A DNA stretch of 64,000 nucleotides, taken from contig NZ_QYYA01000006.1 of the NCBI RefSeq assembly GCF_003597125.1, forward strand, positions 101,108 through 165,107, given 5' to 3'. The notes below the pieces were generated by a model. That model searched no databases. It was not told the origin of the DNA and saw only the letters and a list, made by a program, of their open reading frames with translations. Position numbers and translations under genes: made by a program. Each line of letters opens with the position of its first letter. The stretch's first letter is position 1. This document shows positions 43,352 through 52,416 of this stretch, piece after piece. Source of the DNA: Alcanivorax profundi (lineage in GTDB: Bacteria; Pseudomonadota; Gammaproteobacteria; Pseudomonadales; Alcanivoracaceae).

Positions 43352-44713
43352 ATGTCTGCAAAAAAAACAAAACGGTTACCTCTCCTTTTCTTCACGTGCA
43401 CTACAGCATTGCTCTCACCCGGCTTGGCCATTGGCGGTGCTGGCGACGGAGCGAGCACTTATGGGCTAGGCCCGATGAATGCCGGCACTGCCTTGGCATT
43501 CAGTCCTTTTGCATCCAACAGCTGGTCGGTGTACTACAACCCGGCCGCCATGGCCCGCTCCCCGGAGGGCGAACTGGGAGTCATTGTGCAGTATGGCGAC
43601 CAGGAATTACGTGCCAAATCACTGGGAGGAACAGACCCTTTGGAGCGAGAGAATGATATCCTCTCTGACACCAGTTCCGAACTATTATTAATCGGCTTCA
43701 AAAGCCGCGTCGCCGGCATTTCCAGCATCGACAAGCCCATTTACTTTGGCCTGAACGTGGGTGTAGACCAATACACATCCAACCTATTGCCCTATCAGGC
43801 CAATACCAGCCAGAAAGGGCAGTTTCTACGCTATGAATCTCAGCCACTTTATCTCGCCTTTGGTGGCGCTATCAGCAACGTCCTGAGGGGCGTTGACGTC
43901 GGCGCATCAGCACGTCTTACCCTCCAGGCCAAAGCCAACCTGGAAGCAGTTTCAGACCTTGGCGGCAACACAGACTCTGAAAAACTTTCCCTGGAAGCCT
44001 CTCCATCCCTATCACCGGCACTAGGTATCAATATCCGCTCTGGAGAAATGTTTTGCGGTACAAGCGAGTGCATGCCTTTTGGAATGGATAAGATGGAGCT
44101 GGCTCTTTTCTGGCGGGGGGAAAGTAGCTATGAGGTATCCGTGGATGCCAATGTGGTTGTGCCGGGAGTTATCCCTGAACCAGGCCTGAGCCTAGCGCTT
44201 AGTACAATTGATACCTATCAACCTGAAGTTCTCGGCGCAGCCATTTTGCTTCCCGTTGGCAAATTCGAATTGACGGCAGGCATTGAGCAGCACAATTGGT
44301 CTGCGCTTGAAAGCGAGTTTGCCGGCGATACTATTCGCGATCAGGCTAATCTAGCGTTTGACGACATCACCATTCCCCGAATTGGCGTTAGCTATCAGTG
44401 GTCGGAGTCCATGAAACTCTTTGCCGGCGCAGCCCTGGAGGACTCACCTTTAAAATCCAGCCGATCCCAGGATGTTAACTATCTTGACACCGATAAAAAG
44501 GTTTTCGGTCTGGGTGCCAGCTACCGTCTGGCCAGCGCGCCAATAATAGATATGCCATTAGAACTCGCCTTCGCTTACCAGTATCAAATGCTGGATGAAG
44601 CTGATTTCGAATTGACCTCCATCAACTCTTCCACCGATCCAGCCCCTTATGAAACGGTAAGGGCTGATGGTGAAATAAACGTATTTTCTTCCTCCCTGTC
44701 GCTAAAGTTTTAA
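43352..44713 (+). CDS. FadL/TodX-family outer-membrane hydrocarbon porin
   Basis: A 453-residue beta-barrel protein with a signal peptide (to about residue 27). After it comes GGAGDGASTYGLGPMNAGTALA, the typical FadL N-terminal pattern, and NPAAMA. It ends in SLSLKF with terminal Phe, the usual outer-membrane insertion signal. FadL proteins move long-chain fatty acids or hydrocarbons through the outer membrane. AGGAG precedes the ATG. It is followed after 34 bp by a large lipoprotein gene, a likely partner. Confidence 0.93.
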   Translation: MSAKKTKRLPLLFFTCTTALLSPGLAIGGAGDGASTYGLGPMNAGTALAFSPFASNSWSVYYNPAAMARSPEGELGVIVQYGDQELRAKSLGGTDPLERENDILSDTSSELLLIGFKSRVAGISSIDKPIYFGLNVGVDQYTSNLLPYQANTSQKGQFLRYESQPLYLAFGGAISNVLRGVDVGASARLTLQAKANLEAVSDLGGNTDSEKLSLEASPSLSPALGINIRSGEMFCGTSECMPFGMDKMELALFWRGESSYEVSVDANVVVPGVIPEPGLSLALSTIDTYQPEVLGAAILLPVGKFELTAGIEQHNWSALESEFAGDTIRDQANLAFDDITIPRIGVSYQWSESMKLFAGAALEDSPLKSSRSQDVNYLDTDKKVFGLGASYRLASAPIIDMPLELAFAYQYQMLDEADFELTSINSSTDPAPYETVRADGEINVFSSSLSLKF

Positions 44714-44747
44714 CAACAGGCATGCGATTAATACCAGGAGAAGAGCA

Positions 44748-47700
44748 ATGAATAATAACCCCATCACAATCCACCAGTTTCTGATTAGTCTGGCGGTCGC
44801 CATAGCAGCCCTTCTGACCGGATGCGGTGGCGATCAGGGCGATGTAAGCAATCCCTGGAGCACACCAGAGACACTAATTTTTTCTTACCCTTATCCTGGC
44901 CAGACTGAGGTTCCATCTAGCGCGCCAGTAATCCTGCGATTTTCCTCTGCACTTGAGCAAGAGGTTATTGATGACATTGACTCACGCCTACAGCTGGTCA
45001 GTGATACTGATGGGAATACCGTCATGGTTGACTATCAGGTGGTAGACAATGGCAGAGGCCTGGCCCTGTATCCTCAATCGCGGCTGGCTCCGGCGGAAGC
45101 GTACCATCTGGTTGTCAACGATGATGGCCTTGGAGCCATTGATGATAACTCCGTGGCCCGCGTTCGGTTTCGGACTGCAGGCAGTCAAGCCGGCGCATCG
45201 CAAACCATGGGAAGCGGCTCTTTCACCCTGCTTTCAGCCACTCCTCTAGACCAACCGTCATTGCTAGAGCCGATTGATGATGCCAGCCATCCCAACGACA
45301 TGAGCACCTTCAGGATGTCGTTTAACCAAACGGTTGATCCGACCAGCACAGCATATGGCGAAACCGGATCGGTTCAACTTCGTGACAACCTCGGCAAGTT
45401 GGTTCCCGCATCGCTATTTTTGCAGGGTCGTTACCTGACACTGGATCCTGACCAGGATCTGAAACCTGTGGAACACACACTAACGATTGCTGGGCTGCGG
45501 GCCCAGACTACCGGTGAACAGTTGCCGGAGTACAATCGGACTTTTGTTCCGGAAGCGACACTTCCCCGTGCTACATCCGTTCTAAAAGTTGGCAGTCTTG
45601 GAGCTGAACAACCTGGACTAGTGTCAACTTTAACCGGCAACCCGATCAATCAGGTGCCAGTACAATCCTTTGTGTTGGGAGATGAATCATTTACCGGGTT
45701 GAGCGGGGATTTAGCAGCAGATCTGGCTTTTGCGCCCGATTTTCCTGGTGCTGTACCACTGCGAGTACCCGCCGGCTCCATACTGCGCGGCACCCCCGTG
45801 GACGTCAATATACTGGGCGAAATACCGTCCGGGCTGGAAACCGGTGAAATCACCATCACGATACTCAGCGACGCTAATGGGTATCTGATCCCGAATCCAT
45901 TCAGTGATTCCCCATCGGCTCCCCGCTATGCCCTGCTTAATATGGACGCAGCAATGACTGCAGCAGGTCAAGAACCCAATGCGGCTCTCAGCCAGAACCT
46001 GCTTAATGTGCAGGTAGCGGGTTTAGCCGTTGTAAAGGATGGTGTACTAGTACTGGATGCGGTCAGTGTGGTTGAACTTGAAGTACTGGGCCTGGAGACG
46101 GCATCCGGTCTGCTCTCATTCCGCATGGAGGCCTATCAAAACCAGCGCCAAGCGCCTGCCCCAAGCCAAGACACTCGACCCTTGCAGCTTCAGTCTTGGG
46201 CACCGGGAGAAACGTTCCAACCCAATGCAAGGCCTGGTGACCCCGTTATCCTGAACTTCAACAAACCATTAGACCCAGCTTCGGTGTTCCTTGACGGTGC
46301 CGTACAGGTTTCTGTTGATGATGTAGTAAAGACGTACCCAATACGTCACGATGGAGCCACGATCATCATCGCAGGAGATATCCTTCAACACGGAAAAGAC
46401 GTCGAGCTCACCCTCACCAGCCTGCTCCGAGATACGCAGGGAAACCCGCTCAACCAGGACCAGACACTCAACATCCGCCTACCGGACTTCGTGCTTCCCA
46501 ATGGCAGCACCAATGAGCTACGTGCACCACTTGTCGCTGCTGTTTTTCCCGGTTACCCCTGTGCGTTAACCGATGTCGATCTTACCGGCGAAAGAGAGAC
46601 TTGGCGCAATGGCCGATGTGTAGGAGGTAAAAATAGCGACCCGCTCTATCCTGTACCGAATATGTTCAAGGATTTTAGTATTCGAGTCATCTTTAGCCGC
46701 AGTATCGACGGCGACACGGTTAATGATCAGACTTTTGTTGTTGAACACTTCGATACCAACAATAACGCATGGGACCCCATCAATGGTCGTCTCAAGGTGC
46801 TTGCCCAGCGAATAGAGTTTCTCCCGAACAACCCGTGGCAGATTGGCGAGCTTTATCGCTACACCCTGCACTCCGAGCAAAACTCGCCTGTTTGTGGCAC
46901 CAATGCCATATGTTCAACCGATGGTGCACCGCTACAAACACGTCAAATCTCTCAGTCCAGTTCCTCAGCCCCAGAGCTTAGAGAAGGAGGTCCAGACCTA
47001 ACCAATCACTTCGTTGTAACAGGGGAAGAAGACCGGATCACCCGTGTGTCGTTACGCTCTCTGCCGGTTGCGGATGTTAACGCTAATCTTAGTATCGATG
47101 ACAACGAGCAAGGTGCGGTACCCGATGGTAACGGCGGTGCCATTGCCGATGCCAACTACCTACAGCTTAGGCTAAAAAGCAAATCGGGAGTAATAACCCA
47201 TGCCAACATTGGCTGTGGTATAGGCGACGATTGCCCGGAAAAGAAATTTTCCTTTGTCGGGTCAGGCGCCTTGCAAGCCGGGGTAAGCCAGTATGAGCCG
47301 GATGTCACCATCAACCGACGCCTCATCGACAGCGACCCAATGACATCAAATGAAGTCACCGGCGCCGTCATTGCCAAAGTCTTCCCTACCGTTCTCTCAA
47401 CGACCAGTGTCTTTCTGGAAGCTCGCGCACTGGGATTAATCACAATACCGCTGGACACCGGTCCTCTGGTACTTCGATTGGGATACGAAAACAATCAACC
47501 CATTACGGGCTATATCACCGAAACCCCGGATGGCCCCTGGTTCAGTACTACGTTTGATCTCATGGTGGATGCACCAGAGTTAGAACCACGGCTAATTATA
47601 GAACTCGGGCATGACATCCGCAGCAAAGTAATTACCGGAGTCACCCTCGAAGGCCCCCTGCGCTTTGTCGATGATGGTCGTCTGATTCTCAAAGTCCGTA

Positions 47701-47828
47701 ACCCCGACCCTCTCATCATACCGGCCAACATTGATCTCTTGGGAATCGGCTTGGCGGGTGTTGAGCTGGAAGTCCCCCCCCTCGGCGTAGATCTGACCTT
47801 TACCTTTTTGCCGGTAAAAGATTTTTAA
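44748..47828 (+). CDS. Large lipoprotein with bacterial Ig-like domains
   Basis: A 1026-residue protein. The lipobox LLTGC gives lipidated Cys26. The following GGDQGD has no Asp at +2, so outer-membrane sorting is likely. Repeated SbsA/Big_5 Ig-like segments show the pattern ...PVILRFSSALE..., ...TFRMSFNQTVDPTS..., ...PVILNFNKPLDPAS..., and ...IRVIFSRSIDGDT..., one every 200-250 residues. The C-terminal 300 residues are beta-rich. Its partner FadL is 34 bp upstream. Such paired lipoproteins may help the cell catch or hold hydrophobic substrate at the surface; that role is inferred. Confidence 0.82.
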   Translation: MNNNPITIHQFLISLAVAIAALLTGCGGDQGDVSNPWSTPETLIFSYPYPGQTEVPSSAPVILRFSSALEQEVIDDIDSRLQLVSDTDGNTVMVDYQVVDNGRGLALYPQSRLAPAEAYHLVVNDDGLGAIDDNSVARVRFRTAGSQAGASQTMGSGSFTLLSATPLDQPSLLEPIDDASHPNDMSTFRMSFNQTVDPTSTAYGETGSVQLRDNLGKLVPASLFLQGRYLTLDPDQDLKPVEHTLTIAGLRAQTTGEQLPEYNRTFVPEATLPRATSVLKVGSLGAEQPGLVSTLTGNPINQVPVQSFVLGDESFTGLSGDLAADLAFAPDFPGAVPLRVPAGSILRGTPVDVNILGEIPSGLETGEITITILSDANGYLIPNPFSDSPSAPRYALLNMDAAMTAAGQEPNAALSQNLLNVQVAGLAVVKDGVLVLDAVSVVELEVLGLETASGLLSFRMEAYQNQRQAPAPSQDTRPLQLQSWAPGETFQPNARPGDPVILNFNKPLDPASVFLDGAVQVSVDDVVKTYPIRHDGATIIIAGDILQHGKDVELTLTSLLRDTQGNPLNQDQTLNIRLPDFVLPNGSTNELRAPLVAAVFPGYPCALTDVDLTGERETWRNGRCVGGKNSDPLYPVPNMFKDFSIRVIFSRSIDGDTVNDQTFVVEHFDTNNNAWDPINGRLKVLAQRIEFLPNNPWQIGELYRYTLHSEQNSPVCGTNAICSTDGAPLQTRQISQSSSSAPELREGGPDLTNHFVVTGEEDRITRVSLRSLPVADVNANLSIDDNEQGAVPDGNGGAIADANYLQLRLKSKSGVITHANIGCGIGDDCPEKKFSFVGSGALQAGVSQYEPDVTINRRLIDSDPMTSNEVTGAVIAKVFPTVLSTTSVFLEARALGLITIPLDTGPLVLRLGYENNQPITGYITETPDGPWFSTTFDLMVDAPELEPRLIIELGHDIRSKVITGVTLEGPLRFVDDGRLILKVRNPDPLIIPANIDLLGIGLAGVELEVPPLGVDLTFTFLPVKDF

Positions 47829-47858
47829 TATATTCCCCTTGTGCTAACGCACTTTCAT

Positions 47859-47882
47859 GCCCCCTTTATGGGGGCTTTTTTC
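47859..47882 (+). terminator. Terminator of the FadL-lipoprotein operon
   Basis: The stem GCCCCC / GGGGGC has a TTTAT loop and a TTTTTTT tract. It lies 31 bp after the lipoprotein stop. Confidence 0.92.
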
Positions 47883-47964
47883 TGTCCTCACCGTATGCCA
47901 CACCGCTGAATGATCATCAATATCGTCAAATAGGACTTTTCTTTGTGTAGAAGAAACGCTAATA

Positions 47965-47982
47965 TTTGGTTGTTTGGCCAAA
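47965..47982. promoter_or_regulatory. 18-bp palindromic operator, copy 3
   Basis: TTTGGTTGTTTGGCCAAA, with perfect 5-bp ends TTTGG / CCAAA. A -10-like TAATAT (47960-47965) touches its left edge, so the transcript start would fall inside the operator. It ends 7 bp before the first possible ATG of the operon. Confidence 0.7.
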
Positions 47983-47989
47983 TAAATAA

Positions 47990-48958
47990 ATGCCTATAAT
48001 GATGCATCCTCACGACAGCCTCGCAAGCCTTGCCTACAGCGATTCAAAGCACTCACCGGAATCTGGCAGGGATATACAGTTCCCGGGAAACGGCGGGTTG
48101 GTTCTTAGTGCAACCCAGTTCGGGGACCCGAAGTCACCGCAGGTGCTTTTGCTGCATGGCGGCGGACAGACCCGTCATGCCTGGGCGCACACGGCAACAG
48201 CTCTGGCCAGATCAGGGTACTGCGCTACCTGCATTGATGCCCGCGGTCATGGTCAAAGCCAGTGGTGCCCTGAAGGGGATTACAGCGGCACCGCGCTGGT
48301 ATCAGACCTCCGCGCCATCATCCAATCACTTCCCACATCACCTTATATCGTGGGAGCGTCAATGGGCGGACTGACGGCCATGCTTACCCTTGGGGAGGAG
48401 CCCCCCTTGCCCTGTCGAGGTCTGGTACTGGTGGATGTGGCCCCACGGCTTGAGACCAAAGGCGTTCGCCGGGTGATTGAGTTCATGCGCCGCCACCCTG
48501 ACGGTTTCGACTCTCTGGATCAGGTTCAGGATGCCGTGGCTGCCTATAACCCAACACGAAAAGCACCATCAAGCTCACAGGGCTTGCGAAAAAACCTCCG
48601 CCAGGACGCTAATGGCCGTCTCCATTGGCACTGGGATCCTGCGTTTCTTGATCATGCGGTAATCCCTGAAGCAAATGAAGGCATGTTCGGCCGAGCGCGA
48701 CTCAATCTTGCAGCAAGCAAACTCAAATTACCGATATTACTCATCCGCGGCCATCACAGTGATGTACTCAGCGAAGCAGGAGCCCAGGAATTATTAGCCC
48801 TCGTGCCACATGCCAAGTACCGAGTAATCCATCAAGCAGGTCATATGGTAGCGGGTGACCGCAACAGTATTTTTACCGGAGCAGTGCTGGACTTTCTTCA
48901 GCACCTTGACCCGCAAGGAAATCACATACGCTCCACCGATCGGAGACTTACACCATGA
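47990..48958 (+). CDS. Alpha/beta-fold hydrolase
   Basis: A 322-residue alpha/beta hydrolase. The motif LLLHGGGQTRHAW (53-65) forms the oxyanion region and the nucleophile elbow is GASMGG (Ser124). The acid lies near GHHSDV and the histidine is in HQAGHMV near the C-terminus. ATGs at 47990, 47999 and 48002 are all in frame; none has a good ribosome-binding site, and the leader is very short, so start choice is uncertain. It opens the operon with AlmA-like monooxygenase, SDR and PF10118 and would be the ester or lactone hydrolase. Confidence 0.85.
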   Translation: MPIMMHPHDSLASLAYSDSKHSPESGRDIQFPGNGGLVLSATQFGDPKSPQVLLLHGGGQTRHAWAHTATALARSGYCATCIDARGHGQSQWCPEGDYSGTALVSDLRAIIQSLPTSPYIVGASMGGLTAMLTLGEEPPLPCRGLVLVDVAPRLETKGVRRVIEFMRRHPDGFDSLDQVQDAVAAYNPTRKAPSSSQGLRKNLRQDANGRLHWHWDPAFLDHAVIPEANEGMFGRARLNLAASKLKLPILLIRGHHSDVLSEAGAQELLALVPHAKYRVIHQAGHMVAGDRNSIFTGAVLDFLQHLDPQGNHIRSTDRRLTP

Positions 48959-50481
48959 AACATAAACACCTCGACGTGCTGATCATTGGCGCGGGCCTTT
49001 CCGGCGTCGGTGCGGCTTGTCACCTAAGCCGCAAGTGCCCAGATCTACGCTATGGCATCCTTGAGCGACGCAAGCGCGTTGGTGGCACCTGGGATTTATT
49101 TCGCTATCCCGGCATCCGTTCGGACTCCGATATGTTCACACTCGGCTATAACTTTCGGCCTTGGACAGACACCAAGATGCTTGCCGATGGCCCCTCTATT
49201 CGCAATTACATCGAAGAAACCGCTGAGCATCATCAGGTCCACAAGAAAATTCATTTTGGCCTGAAAGTCACTGCCGAGGACTGGAGCAGCGAATTCAATC
49301 GCTGGACGGTTACCGCGTTGAACGAGGAAACCGGTGAAGAAGAAGTTTTCACCGCTGGGTTTGTCCTCAACTGTACCGGTTATTATAACTATGACGCCGG
49401 CTACACACCGAAAATTCCTGGAATCAATCGCTTTGGCGGCGACGTAATTCACCCGCAGCACTGGCCAGATAACTACGACTATACGGGTAAGCGAGTTGTC
49501 GTGATCGGCAGCGGCGCCACCGCCGTAACACTGGTGCCCGCGATGACCGACCGCGCTGCGCATGTCACCATGTTACAGCGCTCCCCTACTTATGTTGCCT
49601 CCGTCCCTGAGCAAGATCTCATCTCGAAAAACCTGCGCCGAGTACTGCCAGAAATGCTTGTTTACCGCATGGCGCGCACACGCAATATCCTGCTGCAGAG
49701 AACCGTATTTAACCTATCGATTCGTAAGCCCAAAGCGATCCGCAGATTACTGCTGGCCGCTGCTCGCAAACAACTGGGGCCGGATATCGACATGAAGCAT
49801 TTTCAACCTCACTACAACCCATGGGAGGAACGAATGTGCGCAGTTCCCAAGGGGGATCTGTTCAAGGTGCTTCGTGAAGGCAAGGCTTCCGTGGTGACGG
49901 ATCATATAAAAAATGTCACCAAAACCGGTATAAAACTGGAATCTGGGGATTGGATACCTGCCGATATTATCGTCACAGCTACCGGTCTGGATTTGCAAAT
50001 GTTGGGCGGCGCAGAGCTACGTGTTGATGGTACGCACGTCAATCTCTCAAACACCATGATGTACAAAGGCTTAATGCTGGAAAAAGTGCCTAATATGGCA
50101 CTGGTCTTTGGCTATACCAACGCGTCCTGGACCCTCAAGGCAGATATTGCCTCCGAATTTGTTTGTCGGCTTCTCAAGCATATGCGCAAGACAGGCGCAG
50201 AAAAGGTGACCCCTATCGACGAGGAAGGGTGTGGCTCTGATGTCAACTTTCTCAACCTTCGCTCTGGCTACATTCAACGTGCTGATGACCGCCTGCCACG
50301 CCAAGGCAACAAAGATCCTTGGCGAAACCTCAACGATTATCTTCACGACCTGCCGGCGCTTCGTTATGGAAAAATGAATGATGGCCACCTTAAATTCGAA
50401 ACGACAAACCTACATAAAACGAAACGCAATCTCGTCCAAAAACTTCTGAGCAACACACTCAATATAGAGGCGCAACGATGA
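48955..50481 (+). CDS. almA: AlmA-like flavin monooxygenase (long-chain alkane / Baeyer-Villiger type)
   Basis: A 508-residue flavin-binding monooxygenase. It has FAD motif GAGLSG (12-17), GGTWDLFRYPGIRSDSDM (43-60), the fingerprint F160GGDVIHPQHW170, and NADPH motif GSGATA (185-190). These stretches and RRSPTYV-like LQRSPTYVASVP agree closely with Acinetobacter AlmA as I remember it; AlmA is needed for growth on alkanes above C32. The EthA branch is also similar, so substrate is not certain. Its start overlaps the hydrolase stop (ATGA) and the SDR overlaps its end. It is one of two flavin monooxygenases in the window. Confidence 0.85.
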   Translation: MKHKHLDVLIIGAGLSGVGAACHLSRKCPDLRYGILERRKRVGGTWDLFRYPGIRSDSDMFTLGYNFRPWTDTKMLADGPSIRNYIEETAEHHQVHKKIHFGLKVTAEDWSSEFNRWTVTALNEETGEEEVFTAGFVLNCTGYYNYDAGYTPKIPGINRFGGDVIHPQHWPDNYDYTGKRVVVIGSGATAVTLVPAMTDRAAHVTMLQRSPTYVASVPEQDLISKNLRRVLPEMLVYRMARTRNILLQRTVFNLSIRKPKAIRRLLLAAARKQLGPDIDMKHFQPHYNPWEERMCAVPKGDLFKVLREGKASVVTDHIKNVTKTGIKLESGDWIPADIIVTATGLDLQMLGGAELRVDGTHVNLSNTMMYKGLMLEKVPNMALVFGYTNASWTLKADIASEFVCRLLKHMRKTGAEKVTPIDEEGCGSDVNFLNLRSGYIQRADDRLPRQGNKDPWRNLNDYLHDLPALRYGKMNDGHLKFETTNLHKTKRNLVQKLLSNTLNIEAQR

Positions 50482-51344
50482 AATCATTTTCAGGAAAAGT
50501 CGCGGCGATCACTGGCGCCGGGTCGGGCATCGGGCAAGCCACGGCGATTGCTCTAGCAAAAGAAGGCTGCCACTTAGCGATCTCTGATATCAGCGAAGAA
50601 AGCCTAGAGAAGACGGTCGAATTACTGGCAGGCTACGCCGTCAACATCAGCACTCATGTTGTTGATGTCAGCAACAAAAATGCGGTTTATCAATACGCGG
50701 AAGATACCGTATCAACACACGGAAAAGTAAATCTCATCATGAACAATGCCGGTGTGGGACTGGGTGAGACCGTCGAGAACATGAGCTATGAAAACTTTGA
50801 ATGGCTGATGAATATCAATTTCTGGGGTGTCGTATACGGTACAAAGGCATTTCTTCCCCATCTCCAGAAAATAGGTGAAGGCCATATCGTCAATATCTCC
50901 AGCGTTTTCGGCATTATCGGTGTTCCAACCCAGTCAGCCTACAACGCCGCAAAATTTGCTGTTCGCGGATTTACAGAATCATTACGTGAAGAGCTGGATA
51001 TCGCGGGCGGCCTTGTCAGCGCGACTTGCGTTCATCCAGGTGGAGTAAAGACCAACATCGCGCGTAATAGTCGCATGGGAGACATGGGCAGCATGAACAT
51101 GGGCGACAAAGAAGAGATTGCCAGCATGTTCGAAAAAATTGCCATGACCACACCCGAAGCTGCCGCTAGAACCATCCTGAAAGGCGTGCGGAAAAACCGG
51201 CGAAGAGTTTTGGTAGGTGGTGACGCGGTCATGCTGGACACCACACAGAGACTGATACCCACAGGCTACCAACGCTTGCTTGAAATTATGTTTAAAAAAC
51301 AGCAAAGCAGCAAAAATAAAAAAACGCATCAGGGCATGGCCTGA
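50478..51344 (+). CDS. Short-chain dehydrogenase/reductase (SDR), paralogous role to 39552
   Basis: A 288-residue classical SDR. It has ITGAGSGIGQATA (about residues 11-23), NNAGVGLGET, Ser in ISSVFGIIG, and Tyr-x3-Lys in YNAAK. It overlaps the upstream monooxygenase gene by 4 bp. The Lys-rich C-terminus (KKQQSSKNKKTH) is longer than in most SDRs. It resembles the SDR at 39552 in the NNAGVGLG motif, and both sit next to a Baeyer-Villiger-type enzyme. Confidence 0.9.
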   Translation: MKSFSGKVAAITGAGSGIGQATAIALAKEGCHLAISDISEESLEKTVELLAGYAVNISTHVVDVSNKNAVYQYAEDTVSTHGKVNLIMNNAGVGLGETVENMSYENFEWLMNINFWGVVYGTKAFLPHLQKIGEGHIVNISSVFGIIGVPTQSAYNAAKFAVRGFTESLREELDIAGGLVSATCVHPGGVKTNIARNSRMGDMGSMNMGDKEEIASMFEKIAMTTPEAAARTILKGVRKNRRRVLVGGDAVMLDTTQRLIPTGYQRLLEIMFKKQQSSKNKKTHQGMA

Positions 51345-51385
51345 CATATTTCTCTTTAACTATCACATTATTGATTGGAGGCGAT

Positions 51386-52270
51386 ATGCGCTCGTCTAAT
51401 ACGGTAAAAAGCATTAAGAAACTCAGCGGCGCGCTGGTGGGCATTCCACCGCGTCATATCAATTTTCAATTTCCGGATTCCATTCCAAAGTATTTTTATG
51501 CTGGAAATGCCACAGCAACGACTTTCTTTGCCATGCTCTCCGGTTTTTTCCCACCTGGTGAACGCTATTTCATGGAGTCCGTTAGACACTTTCGTGGTCA
51601 GGTTAAGGACGAATCTCTACGGGCGGCCATATCGGGCTTCATGGGGCAGGAGGCCATTCACGGACGAGAGCACGACAGGCTGAACCAGATTCTCGCCGAG
51701 TACGGCTATGACATGCAGTCGCCAGATCGGTTTGTCAAAATTGGCTTGGCCATACTAGAGAAGTTGCCGCCGAGCACTCGGCTAGCCGCCACCACGTTTA
51801 TGGAGCACTTTACTGCGCTTCTCGCCGAGCAGCTACTTGAAGACGAGAATTTTGTACGCCAGGCAGACCCTGAAATGATCAAAATATGGCAGTGGCATGC
51901 GCTCGAAGAGCTGGAACACAAATCTGTTGCCTACGACGTATATGAGCTTATTGGTAACAGCCGTACAGAGCGCGTGGCTGCAGCCCTCGCCTCGATGGTC
52001 GTCTTGCTGCCGATGCTGGGCATCACCTGGAGCTGGATGCTTGTCAAAGACGGCCAGCTCGGCAACATCAGCGATAATGTTAAAGGTCTGAATATTTTGC
52101 TAGGTCGTAACGGGTTTGTATCGCAAATCCTTTCGCGCCTTCCTGAGTTCATTCAGCCGGATTTCCACCCTGATCAACATGACACCAAAGGGCTGGAAAA
52201 ACTGTGGCGTGAGAAGTTGTTCGCTGAAGGTGGCCAACTGCATGAGCTGTATAGCAATCCGGCGGCATAA
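51386..52270 (+). CDS. PF10118 family protein, putative di-iron ferritin-like enzyme (paralogue 2)
   Basis: A 294-residue paralogue of the proteins at 38611 and 59903. Ligand pattern: Glu59 (PPGER), Glu89-x-x-His92 (QEAIH), Glu140 (MEHFTA), Glu175-x-x-His178 (EELEHKSVAYD). A hydrophobic helix follows near 195-220. GGAGG precedes the ATG at 51386; an upstream TTG at 51371 is less likely. It is the last gene of the hydrolase-AlmA-SDR operon, whereas paralogue 1 is the first gene of its operon, so the gene order is mirrored. Confidence 0.85.
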   Translation: MRSSNTVKSIKKLSGALVGIPPRHINFQFPDSIPKYFYAGNATATTFFAMLSGFFPPGERYFMESVRHFRGQVKDESLRAAISGFMGQEAIHGREHDRLNQILAEYGYDMQSPDRFVKIGLAILEKLPPSTRLAATTFMEHFTALLAEQLLEDENFVRQADPEMIKIWQWHALEELEHKSVAYDVYELIGNSRTERVAAALASMVVLLPMLGITWSWMLVKDGQLGNISDNVKGLNILLGRNGFVSQILSRLPEFIQPDFHPDQHDTKGLEKLWREKLFAEGGQLHELYSNPAA

Positions 52271-52348
52271 TAATGCTCAAGGGGGTTTAGGGAACCTCTG
52301 AATAGTTGACGACTCTGTCACCACCGTTTGCTAAAAGACACACAAAAA

Positions 52349-52382
52349 AATGCCGGAATTGCTTCCATGCAACTCCGGCATT
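52349..52382. terminator. Bidirectional terminator between convergent operons
   Basis: The stem AATGCCGGAATTGC / GCAACTCCGGCATT has one mismatch and a 6-base loop. It has an A7 run on the left (T-run for the minus strand) and a weak T-rich stretch on the right. It lies between the operon ending at 52270 and the minus-strand operon ending at 52417. Confidence 0.85.
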
Positions 52383-52416
52383 ACACCTTTTATAATAGCT
52401 TTTCTCTAGCCGATCT

